Positions 8,685 to 16,358 of a DNA stretch of 64,000 bases are shown here, piece by piece. Position numbers and translations under genes: made by a program. The stretch comes from Bacilli bacterium (GTDB lineage: Bacteria > Bacillota_I > Bacilli_A > RFN20 > CAG-826): the NCBI GenBank assembly GCA_017468925.1, contig JAFUHI010000015.1, forward strand, positions 83,643-147,642, written 5' to 3'. The notes beneath the pieces are model-generated. The model did no database searches. It was not told where the DNA came from and saw only the letters and a program-made list of their open reading frames with translations. Each line of letters starts with the position of its first letter. Within the stretch, counting starts at the first letter, position 1.

Positions 8685-8713
8685 ATTATAAATTATTAAA
8701 TGATAAATGTCAG
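8685..8713 (-). promoter_or_regulatory. promoter of lipase pair, leaderless
   Basis: On the minus strand, CTGACA (8713-8708) and TATAAT (8690-8685) are 17 bp apart, a near-consensus vegetative promoter. The -10 box ends 7 bases before the ATG at 8677, so transcription should begin at or next to the start codon. Confidence 0.75.
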
Positions 8714-8919
8714 TCAGTATCGTTTAAATCCGCCAAAGGATTGCTTTCATTAAAAGACTCTTTGGCTTTTTCGATGAATGTCTTTTTCTTTTTTGTCTTG
8801 CTAACGCCTATTCCTCTAAGCTCATCATTGACTTCTTTGGCTTTTTTCTTCTGCTCATCGTTTGTTATATGTAACAGAGATAGAAGAGATGGTTGGTTCT
8901 TTAACAAATGAGTTAACAA
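8710..8919 (-). pseudogene. charged C-terminal reading frame, probably a frameshifted tail of the 8855-9124 gene
   Basis: A second frame overlaps the end of the small membrane-protein gene. From about 8875 downward it encodes a lysine- and glutamate-rich tail (NDEQKKKAKEVNDELRG and onward, to 8710). No ribosome site precedes the only ATG (8919), and the first residues in this frame look like out-of-frame sequence. Joining the two frames near 8857-8875 gives one single-pass membrane protein of about 140 residues. It could be a real frameshift, a sequencing error or an overlapping gene. Confidence 0.4.
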
Positions 8920-9124
8920 GCATTATTCCTCCACCGACTCCAATGAGAGTGACGCTTATGGTTATCGCTGTAATCCTAGCAATTGAATTTGCTCTTTTCC
9001 TTTTCGCATATTCACTGTCGGTTGAACCGTTGCCATCGCTAGCAGGATTCAATTCATCGCTTTGGGCAATGTTATCAGTGTCTGGCGAGAAGGTTGTTTT
9101 GATATTTTCGTTTAACATTTCCAT
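8855..9124 (-). CDS. small single-pass membrane protein
   Basis: An 89-residue protein with a polar, acidic N-terminal half, a basic patch (AKRKR) and one transmembrane segment (about residues 50-72, ITAITISVTLIGVGGGIMLV), then a short tail. I do not recognise the family. The basic patch before the membrane segment suggests the N-terminal half stays in the cytosol. There is no ribosome site, but an extended -10 (TGTTAGAAT) ends 7 bases before the ATG, so it looks leaderless. A second open frame continues the coding potential after its TGA; see 8710-8919. It lies upstream of the lipase pair and could be co-transcribed with it. Confidence 0.5.
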   Translation of the reverse strand: MEMLNENIKTTFSPDTDNIAQSDELNPASDGNGSTDSEYAKRKRANSIARITAITISVTLIGVGGGIMLVNSFVKEPTISSISVTYNKR

Positions 9125-9153
9125 CGCCCAAATTCTAACATAGTGAATTTAAT

Positions 9154-9639
9154 ATGTGGTTTATCAAAAAGAAAATGAAAACATATTTATATGAAATGCA
9201 TCATGTTCGCAATGAAAAAAGAAGCAAAGCAAATGCTCTTGACTGTGTCATTTCCACTAAGCTATGTGAGCATGATTTGGATACCACTCCCGTCGGCGAC
9301 CTATACGGACTGATATCCGGAATCAATATTATAGATATTCCTTCAGATACAGATTTGCAAAAAGAGCTAGGATTTGCAGCGAAAAAAGCCAATTGCAATG
9401 CGGTTTACGCCCCAATTTCGTCAGGAGATCAATTCATAAGCACCGCAGAACAAAGACAAAAAATAGCGTCTCATTGCAATTCGCTTTGCTATGACATGGA
9501 AAGCGCTCCAATGGGGCAAATAGCATATGTTTATAAGATTAAATTCTCAGCACTTAGAATAATATCGGATTGCGCTGACTCTGCTGAAGATTATGAAAAA
9601 ACCTGCCACATGCGACAGGTTTGTTATCAAAGATATTGA
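9154..9639 (+). pseudogene. truncated MTA/SAH nucleosidase remnant
   Basis: The frame encodes the C-terminal two thirds of a 5'-methylthioadenosine/S-adenosylhomocysteine nucleosidase. Recognisable blocks are SSGDQFIS (family SGD.F), CYDMESAPMGQIAYV (family EME.A.IA.V) and RIISDCADS (family R.ISD.AD, with the catalytic Asp). About 85 N-terminal residues, with the first catalytic Glu, are missing. The C-terminus is replaced by residues read through the opp terminator hairpin (TCHMRQVCYQRY). A functional enzyme is about 230 residues, so this is a remnant cut at both ends. No ribosome site or promoter was seen in front of it. Confidence 0.75.
9596..9622 (-). terminator. terminator of the opp operon
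   Basis: Read on the minus strand, AAACCTG pairs with CAGGTTT, with further weaker pairs toward the loop, followed by six T residues. It lies 18 bases after the oppF-like gene. It also sits inside the nucleosidase remnant on the other strand. Confidence 0.8.
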
Positions 9640-11274
9640 TTAATCTTTTTTGATTTGTTTTTTATCTATTGCCGCAATCTCTTGCTGGTATTTTTCAAAT
9701 TCGTCATCGTTGCATAAGACAAAATGGCCTGGCAATATTTCTCTGAACGTTGGCTTTTGTTTTGAATAGTCATGCGTCAAGGCAGGATTGTACATGATTC
9801 TTTCCCTGCGCTTCTCTGAAAGAGGATTTGGCTGAGGGATGGCGGATAAAAGAGATTTTGTATATGGATGCAAAGGATGTTTGAATAGTTCATCCGATGT
9901 AGCAAGCTCCACCATATTTCCGAAATACATAACCGCGATTTTATCGCAGAAATACTTAACCGTCGATAAGTCGTGGGCGATGAATATCATCGTTATTCCC
10001 ATCTCTTCTTTCAAATCGTTGAGCAAGTTGATGATCTGGGCTCTAATTGAAACATCCAACGCTGAGATAGGCTCATCGCAGATCAATATTTTTGGATTCA
10101 TGATAAGAGCTCTAGCAATACCGATTCTTTGCCTTTGCCCACCAGAAAATTCGTGCGGATATCTCGAAGCGTGTTCTGGTACAAGTCCGACTTTTTCAAG
10201 AATATCGACTGTTTTCTTGTGGTTGTCTCTTACATTCCTATGCCCCTGGATTCTTAAACCTTCCTGAATAATGTCTTCAACCGTCATTCTTGGGTCGAGC
10301 GAGTCAACTGGATCTTGGAAGATCATTTGAATTTCGTTTAGAAGCTTCCTTGGGGCGTGTTTATTGTCGTGATGTATCTGCCTTATTTTCGCTCTCTGTT
10401 CAGTGACAACCTGCGCATTTCTCTTCTTGATTTCTTCAATCTGGCGTGCGTACTCGTTTTTAAGCGTCTCTATTTCTGAAGGGTCAGTCAGTGCCTTTGT
10501 TTTTTCTTCTAGTTCTTTTTCTAGCGACTTTATCTTCTCTTTTGCATGGATTTTCGAATATTTAATTTCTTTTTTATTCCATCTATCACCAGCGCCAATC
10601 CTGTAGCCTTTGTAATAGATTGAACCAGATGTTATGTCGTATAAATGCATGATGCAGCGACCTGTTGTGGATTTTCCGCATCCAGATTCGCCGACAATGC
10701 CAAACGTTTCTTTTTCTCTCACATCGAAAGAAATGTCGTGAACAGCTTTTAATTTCACATAATCCGGCCATCCGCCCAACTTAAAGAACATCTTAAGATG
10801 TCTTACTGAAAGGATAATATTTTGGTCTCTTAATTCTGGTTTTTGTTTTAGCCTTGAGTGACGGAATTTGATGTCCATTTGGAATTCAACGAGATCGCTG
10901 CAGGCGCGCCTATAGGCCATATCTGCGTCGTTGAATTTCTCTTCCAATTCTGACAATGCTTTTTCATCTTCGCCCTTTTTCTTGGCTGCTTTCAAAGCGG
11001 ATTTGGCTTTTGAGAATTCAACATATGTCTCGCTTTTTGCTTTTCTTAGCTCGGCAAGTTTTGCCTTCTCTTCATCAATGTTTGATTCGTCTTTGGGCTC
11101 TTCAGGAACATTATGTGTTTTATCATCGAGAGTGTGCTCGGATGCTTCTAAAGAATCTGGTGAAAAATTCTCCTCTTCGTTAGCGGATGCAATTGTTGAC
11201 ACCCTCTCTTCTTTTAGTTCAGCGTCGGTGTTCAAATACGAGGATTGGTTGATGTTTTTATTATCTTTTTTCAT
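9640..11274 (-). CDS. oppF: oligopeptide ABC transporter ATPase, OppF type, with insertions
   Basis: The second ATPase of the peptide importer, 544 residues against about 310-330 for ordinary OppF. It has an acidic and coiled-coil N-terminal extension (about 1-165), Walker A GESGCGKST, then an extra charged helical insertion of about 75 residues before the Q-loop (MIFQDPVDSLDP). The signature FSGGQRQR and Walker B LICDEPISALD follow, then the C-terminal oligopeptide-transporter region. All catalytic motifs are intact. The start overlaps the oppD-like gene by 14 bases. Enlarged Opp ATPases are known from mollicutes. What the coiled coils bind is unknown. Confidence 0.9.
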   Translation of the reverse strand: MKKDNKNINQSSYLNTDAELKEERVSTIASANEEENFSPDSLEASEHTLDDKTHNVPEEPKDESNIDEEKAKLAELRKAKSETYVEFSKAKSALKAAKKKGEDEKALSELEEKFNDADMAYRRACSDLVEFQMDIKFRHSRLKQKPELRDQNIILSVRHLKMFFKLGGWPDYVKLKAVHDISFDVREKETFGIVGESGCGKSTTGRCIMHLYDITSGSIYYKGYRIGAGDRWNKKEIKYSKIHAKEKIKSLEKELEEKTKALTDPSEIETLKNEYARQIEEIKKRNAQVVTEQRAKIRQIHHDNKHAPRKLLNEIQMIFQDPVDSLDPRMTVEDIIQEGLRIQGHRNVRDNHKKTVDILEKVGLVPEHASRYPHEFSGGQRQRIGIARALIMNPKILICDEPISALDVSIRAQIINLLNDLKEEMGITMIFIAHDLSTVKYFCDKIAVMYFGNMVELATSDELFKHPLHPYTKSLLSAIPQPNPLSEKRRERIMYNPALTHDYSKQKPTFREILPGHFVLCNDDEFEKYQQEIAAIDKKQIKKD

Positions 11275-13102
11275 TTTTAATCAATTCCCCCTCGTCATTT
11301 AACGCTTTATAAATTCTTTCTGAGACGATCTTTGGTGGCTCAACGTCTGGTGCTCCATCATATTCAAGCCATGTGGCTACCTTGTGCGTTGGGGTGATTT
11401 CAAAATATGGAGGCTCGTATTTGAAGTCAATGCCAAGAGCGTATTTGTTTCTAACAGCAAATGCATCTCCAACCGGAGGATAAATCATATCTGGCGGGGT
11501 GCCTGGAATTGCCTCTAATTTCTCCTTGCTATCAATATCAGGTATGGAGGAAAGTAGGGCCCATGTATATGGATGACGCGGATCGAAGAATATTTCCTTA
11601 TCGGTTCCATATTCAACGATTTTTCCAGCATACATAACCGCGACTCTGTCAGCCATATTGGCAACAACGCCCAAATCGTGGGTGATGAATATAATCGACA
11701 TTTGGTGCGTCGCTTTCAATTTGTTGATAAGCTCCAAAATCTGAGCTTGGATGGTCACATCCAGAGCGGTTGTCGGCTCATCGCAAATCAAAATATGAGG
11801 TTCGGCAATTAATGCTATCGCGATAACAATCCTTTGTCTCATGCCGCCAGAGAACTGGAATGGATATTGTTTGAATCTCTTTTCTGGTTCTGGGATGCCA
11901 ACTTCTCTCATGACGTCAAGCGCCTTTTTCTTCGCCATCGCCTTGGTGATCCTTATTTGTGAGCGATAAGATTCAAAAGCGTCGGCTTTTTCTTTCTTAA
12001 GCGCATCCATTTCTTTAACGCCATGAATCGCTTCTCTTTCTGCCAAAAGCTGTTGCATCTTTGCAAGATGTTTGGCGCGTAGTATTTGCTTGTGTTTGTT
12101 GAAGAAATAATTGAGAGCGAACAAGCAATAATACGCTAGTTTTTCTTGATTTATTCTCTTTTCGGCCTCGTTTAATTCCTTTTGTTCTTGTTCATTTAAT
12201 TGAATTGAGGCGAGTTTTGCATCGATTTCTTTCTCTTTTACCTCATATTCGTTCTTAAGGTCTTCTGCATGTTTTTTCGTCTCGACCTTCGCTTCGGCTT
12301 TCTTTTTCTTTAGCGCTTCTTTTAAGCCAGGAGCTTTTTGTTGATATTCCTCTTTAGCTAGAGCAATCTCTTCCTTTTTCTTTGTAGAGGCCTCCGCCAA
12401 CTTGGATTTTTTCTCGGCTTTGACAGATTCCAATTCCGCTTTAATAGCCTCTGGATTGCTTGAGCTTTCCCTTGTTAAACCAGCTTCTTTTTTAGCTTCA
12501 GATTTAGCTTTGGAGAGTTCTTCTTCTAAAGCGGATATTTTTTTGTTCAGTTCATCTTTGAGTTCGTCAAATTCGCGATTTGCTTTCCTGATTCTTGAAT
12601 TTCTGACCACTTTTGCATTAGCAAACGCAGTCAATTCATTTGCAATCAACTCATCATAATAGTTTTTTAGTTGGTTGGAATTGATAAGTAACGTCTCTGT
12701 TATTTGCTTTCCGATCTTAACGATTGGGTTGAGAGAAGATAGAGGATCCTGGAAAATCATTCCGATACGGTGTCCTCTGATACGATGATATTCTTCTTCG
12801 GATACCTGCATAAGGTCTTCGCCTTGATAAATAATCTGTCCGCCTTCAACAATCGCGTTGGGCGATAAAATCCCCATGATTGCCTTTGATGTGACGGATT
12901 TTCCAGACCCCGATTCACCAACAATGCATAATGTTTCGCCTTTATGCAAATCAAACGAAACGCCTCTTACCGCTTGAACCTTACCGTTGTCTGTTCTGAA
13001 TGAGATGACTAGATTTGAAACCTCTAACACCTTCTCTTCAGAGGGTTTTTCAATAGAGTTTTGGATAATCTCTTTTTGTGAATTATTTAATTTAACAGCC
13101 AT
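11261..13102 (-). CDS. oppD: oligopeptide ABC transporter ATPase, OppD type, with long coiled-coil insertion
   Basis: The first ATPase of the importer, 613 residues; ordinary OppD is about 330-350. ATG 13102 is preferred over the upstream GTG 13111 because AAAGGAGG (13118-13111) lies 8 bases before it. Walker A is GESGSGKS and the Q-loop is MIFQDPLSSLNP. An inserted segment of about 230 residues, very rich in Lys, Glu and Ala with heptad-like spacing, separates the Q-loop from the signature FSGGMRQR and Walker B LICDEPTTALD. The insertion lies in the helical subdomain that contacts the permeases, so it may project into the cytosol as a long antiparallel coil. It could dock a partner or couple with the OppF coil. 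Confidence 0.9.
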   Translation of the reverse strand: MAVKLNNSQKEIIQNSIEKPSEEKVLEVSNLVISFRTDNGKVQAVRGVSFDLHKGETLCIVGESGSGKSVTSKAIMGILSPNAIVEGGQIIYQGEDLMQVSEEEYHRIRGHRIGMIFQDPLSSLNPIVKIGKQITETLLINSNQLKNYYDELIANELTAFANAKVVRNSRIRKANREFDELKDELNKKISALEEELSKAKSEAKKEAGLTRESSSNPEAIKAELESVKAEKKSKLAEASTKKKEEIALAKEEYQQKAPGLKEALKKKKAEAKVETKKHAEDLKNEYEVKEKEIDAKLASIQLNEQEQKELNEAEKRINQEKLAYYCLFALNYFFNKHKQILRAKHLAKMQQLLAEREAIHGVKEMDALKKEKADAFESYRSQIRITKAMAKKKALDVMREVGIPEPEKRFKQYPFQFSGGMRQRIVIAIALIAEPHILICDEPTTALDVTIQAQILELINKLKATHQMSIIFITHDLGVVANMADRVAVMYAGKIVEYGTDKEIFFDPRHPYTWALLSSIPDIDSKEKLEAIPGTPPDMIYPPVGDAFAVRNKYALGIDFKYEPPYFEITPTHKVATWLEYDGAPDVEPPKIVSERIYKALNDEGELIKNEKR

Positions 13103-13103
13103 C

Positions 13104-15206
13104 TCACTCACCTCCTTTCAACGATGGATTGAACGCGTCTCTTAGTCCGTTTCCAAATAAGTTGAAGGATATCATCATAAGAAGCATTACAAACGACGGG
13201 AACAATATTAAGTGCGGGTAGGTAGTTATGAATTGCTGGTTATTAGCGAGAATAACGCCAAAGCTATCCATTCCTTGCAGACCTAAGTTCAAATATGCCA
13301 AAGTAGATTCTGAATAGATGACGCTGGTAATCATGAATACGCTTGATGTAACGATGGTTCCAACGGCGTTAGGCAAGATATGCCTAAAGATAAGCCTGAA
13401 ATCGCTCGCACCAAGCGTTCTGGCAGCCAATATATATTCTCTATTCTTGTAACGATAGAACTGAGTTCTAGTCAAACTGGCTGTGCCAATCCATCCAGTT
13501 AGACATAGGGCCATGACGAATACACCGAATGATGAGCCAAATCTTACGATGGCTAATGTCATAACAACAATCCAAGGCACACCGCCGAGAATATCCGTGA
13601 AGCGTTCCATCAAAATATCGACCCAGCCGCCAAAATAACCTGCTATGGCGCCCCAAACGAGGCCAAAGACAAAGGTAACTGCAGCCGTAATGACACCGAG
13701 GACAAGTGATGTTCTTAAACCTGCGAATGTCATCTTAAGCAAGTCTTTGCCGTTATCGTCTGTGCCAAATAAATACCTTGGGCATGTTGTTCTATCAGGA
13801 TATAGCAGTTTCCATTTGGTTAAATATCCGCCAAACTCAACTGCGACAACCTTTCCAGCTGATTTAACCTTTCCAGTGATAGCGTGATTTTCATCATAAT
13901 GAAGAGGACAATGAATCTTGCCTTCCTCTGTATACTTGATTGTTGCAATAAACTCATCAACTTTTGCCTGTCTATCGGCTTTTGCGATGTCTTTTAGGTT
14001 GTCTAATAAGGAGAAATCGGCAGTAAGCCAGCCACGTGTTTGCCAGGTTTTCAAAAGATCTAACGTGATATCTTTTTCTGAATATCTATCTCCGAAAGCC
14101 GCTTCGTATGTATCGTATCTAAATGAGCCATAGAAGAATCTCGCGTGATATAAGTTTTGATTACCGTGCGAAGTGATCCAATAATATTCATTTGCGGATC
14201 CATCTTCCTTTTTAGCGGTGATTTGCAGGGTTTTATTAGCATCTAAGATAGAACAGTTATCCAATTCTTCTTTTTCATTTTCGTAAGTTGAAGCAAATTG
14301 AAGCTTTTCAATAACAAGGTTGTTGGTGCTGTTCTCCACCGAGTCTAATGTTATTGAAAGATGTGGTTTTTGCGCCGAAGCAGAAATGCGCCCAACGTCT
14401 TCGTCGATTGCGGAAAGCTGCTCTTTGCCGAATTCAAATTTTTGCTCGCCAACTCCAGCAACGTCTGCTCCTAATTGATATCTATGTTCTATGCTGGCAT
14501 CAGTCGCATCGTTCCAAACGAAATAGACGGAATATTTTTCTGCAATGTTACCGAACCTCCAATCGGAGAAAGATGATGTGTCAGCAGTCTTAATAGTGAC
14601 GCTGTAAGTTCTATCACCACTCACATCGAATGTATGCCCATCCCAGGACATTAATTCGGCTTGTTGGGCTCCGGCGGCAACATTAAGTCTAAAATATCCG
14701 CCGCTTGCGTACCTATTTACAGCGTTAATGTATGACATTTCTTCGAATTTTATCGCTTCTGTTCCGCCGATAATAGCAGATTCAACCATATCTGGAACGC
14801 TTCCACTCAATTCTCCGGTCTCATCATATTTTTCCCAGTCGGTATTGATGGCTATATGTTCATAATTTCTACATCCATCCCACCAGCCCGTTCCAGCGTC
14901 AAACAGTTTAGGGGCTAACTTATTCTCTGCGGCATGGCCAGTTGTAATATCGCTAGGCAAGGCCAACGGAAGAACCAATGTCAAAACTATAATAGAACCC
15001 AAGATAACCGCTCCAACGACGGAGGATTTGTTTTTGGCAAACCTCTTCATAGCGTCTTTGAAGAATGTTGTTGGTTTGGTTTGAATTTTCTGATCGAAAA
15101 GCTTTTTATCTTGTTGGGTCAATTGGAAATCATCTTTATCGATTTCGATGGTGTGCTCGATTTGTTTTGAATCAAGGTATGTAAACGAGGTCTTTTTCTT
15201 TTCCAT
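13104..15206 (-). CDS. oppC: oligopeptide ABC transporter permease, OppC type, with large extracytoplasmic domain
   Basis: A permease of 700 residues; typical OppC is about 300. After a cytosolic start and TM1 (about residues 58-80) an extra segment of about 395 residues (about 80-475), with beta-rich, secreted-type composition, lies outside the cell. The usual permease core follows (478-700) with five membrane segments and the EAA loop EYILAARTLGASDFRLIF. The core alone would be a complete BPD_transp_1 domain. The insert resembles no domain I can name; aromatic and acidic residues suggest ligand or partner binding. GAGGAAA precedes the ATG, and oppB ends 2 bases upstream. Confidence 0.9.
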   Translation of the reverse strand: MEKKKTSFTYLDSKQIEHTIEIDKDDFQLTQQDKKLFDQKIQTKPTTFFKDAMKRFAKNKSSVVGAVILGSIIVLTLVLPLALPSDITTGHAAENKLAPKLFDAGTGWWDGCRNYEHIAINTDWEKYDETGELSGSVPDMVESAIIGGTEAIKFEEMSYINAVNRYASGGYFRLNVAAGAQQAELMSWDGHTFDVSGDRTYSVTIKTADTSSFSDWRFGNIAEKYSVYFVWNDATDASIEHRYQLGADVAGVGEQKFEFGKEQLSAIDEDVGRISASAQKPHLSITLDSVENSTNNLVIEKLQFASTYENEKEELDNCSILDANKTLQITAKKEDGSANEYYWITSHGNQNLYHARFFYGSFRYDTYEAAFGDRYSEKDITLDLLKTWQTRGWLTADFSLLDNLKDIAKADRQAKVDEFIATIKYTEEGKIHCPLHYDENHAITGKVKSAGKVVAVEFGGYLTKWKLLYPDRTTCPRYLFGTDDNGKDLLKMTFAGLRTSLVLGVITAAVTFVFGLVWGAIAGYFGGWVDILMERFTDILGGVPWIVVMTLAIVRFGSSFGVFVMALCLTGWIGTASLTRTQFYRYKNREYILAARTLGASDFRLIFRHILPNAVGTIVTSSVFMITSVIYSESTLAYLNLGLQGMDSFGVILANNQQFITTYPHLILFPSFVMLLMMISFNLFGNGLRDAFNPSLKGGE

Positions 15207-15208
15207 AA

Positions 15209-16246
15209 TTATTTCCTCGCTCCCATTCTTATACGCGGATCAATGAATCCATAGGATAAATCTAAGAATACTCCAGATAATAGACCTATCATCGTATATA
15301 ACGACATATCCGCCAGCAAGACGTTATAATCCTGCCTGTTTAAGGCTGTAACGTATAACGTTCCTACACCAGGTATACCATAGAGCTGCTCTAGAATCAT
15401 TGAGCCACCAAGCAAACCAATGATTTCAGCCAAAATAGATGGCAAGATAGGCACCATGGCGTTTTTCATCGCATGCCTCACTATCGATTGCGATCTAGTA
15501 AGTCCCTTGGTTCTGGCCAAAAGCAAGAAATCTGAACTCATGACTTCTGTTAATTCAGCTCTGGTGAAACGGCAATATCCGCAGATGGAGCCGAAAGATA
15601 AAGCCATTGTTGGGATGATATATCCTTTTATCTTCATTGGTAATGGCTGGGTTTCCAAAGGCCAAGTGGATGGCAAAACGCCCCATTCAAAAGCGAATAG
15701 ATACAAAAGCAACGTAATCATGATGAAAGACGGAACAGAGATGAAAATCATGATGACAGTCGAAATGATATGATCAGTCATCTTATTCTTCTTCAAAGCG
15801 GCCCAAACGCCTAATCCGATTCCGGCCGGAACGGAAATTATCGCGGCGGGAAGATTGATTTTAATGGTTGTTGGAAGCCTTCTAGCGATAAGAGTCATCG
15901 AATCAACGTTTGGTTTGATGTAAAGGGATTTGCCCCAGTTGAATTCGGTAAAGATGCCTTTAAGCCAGATGACATATTGCTCATGCGCTGGGCGGAGATA
16001 GAAATAGTGATTGCCGCCTTTATCATCGACGAAATGCCATAACAAATCGCCGTATTTTGTTTGAGCTAGGTTGAATTCTAAAACATTTCCTATATTTACC
16101 TGATCAGTGAAAAAAGCAAATTTTGCTTCGTTTGTTCCTGCTGCAGGGTAAAATGGCAATTGCTTCATTAGAAAGAATGTTAGAGTGAGAATAATAAAAG
16201 CTGTTACAAACGCTAATAATATTCTTTCTATTGTGTATTTGACCAT
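15209..16246 (-). CDS. oppB: oligopeptide ABC transporter permease, OppB type
   Basis: A 345-residue permease of the peptide importer, close to normal length. TM1 spans about residues 8-30, an extracytoplasmic loop of about 100 residues follows, and the BPD_transp_1 core has the EAA-type loop DFLLLARTKGLTRSQSIVRH. OppB and OppC form the membrane channel of the importer. GGGGAAG stands before the ATG. A strong hairpin separates this gene from oppA, so its expression may be lower than that of the binding protein. Confidence 0.93.
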   Translation of the reverse strand: MVKYTIERILLAFVTAFIILTLTFFLMKQLPFYPAAGTNEAKFAFFTDQVNIGNVLEFNLAQTKYGDLLWHFVDDKGGNHYFYLRPAHEQYVIWLKGIFTEFNWGKSLYIKPNVDSMTLIARRLPTTIKINLPAAIISVPAGIGLGVWAALKKNKMTDHIISTVIMIFISVPSFIMITLLLYLFAFEWGVLPSTWPLETQPLPMKIKGYIIPTMALSFGSICGYCRFTRAELTEVMSSDFLLLARTKGLTRSQSIVRHAMKNAMVPILPSILAEIIGLLGGSMILEQLYGIPGVGTLYVTALNRQDYNVLLADMSLYTMIGLLSGVFLDLSYGFIDPRIRMGARK

Positions 16247-16274
16247 TTTTAATACTTCCCCTTTTAATAATAAA

Positions 16275-16319
16275 TCTCAGCGGGGTTCACTTATAGGCTG
16301 AGGTGAACCCCTGCTGATT
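16275..16319 (-). promoter_or_regulatory. intercistronic hairpin between oppA and oppB
   Basis: Arms AGCGGGGTTCAC (16279-16290) and GTGAACCCCTGCT (16303-16315) pair over 12 bp with one bulged base. The hairpin is strong, but no run of T follows on the minus strand. It most likely stabilises the oppA message or partly terminates it, so that the binding protein is made in excess over the channel. Confidence 0.75.
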
Positions 16320-16358
16320 TTATTTTTGATGATGTCTTAAGGATTAAGAATCTTTGAA

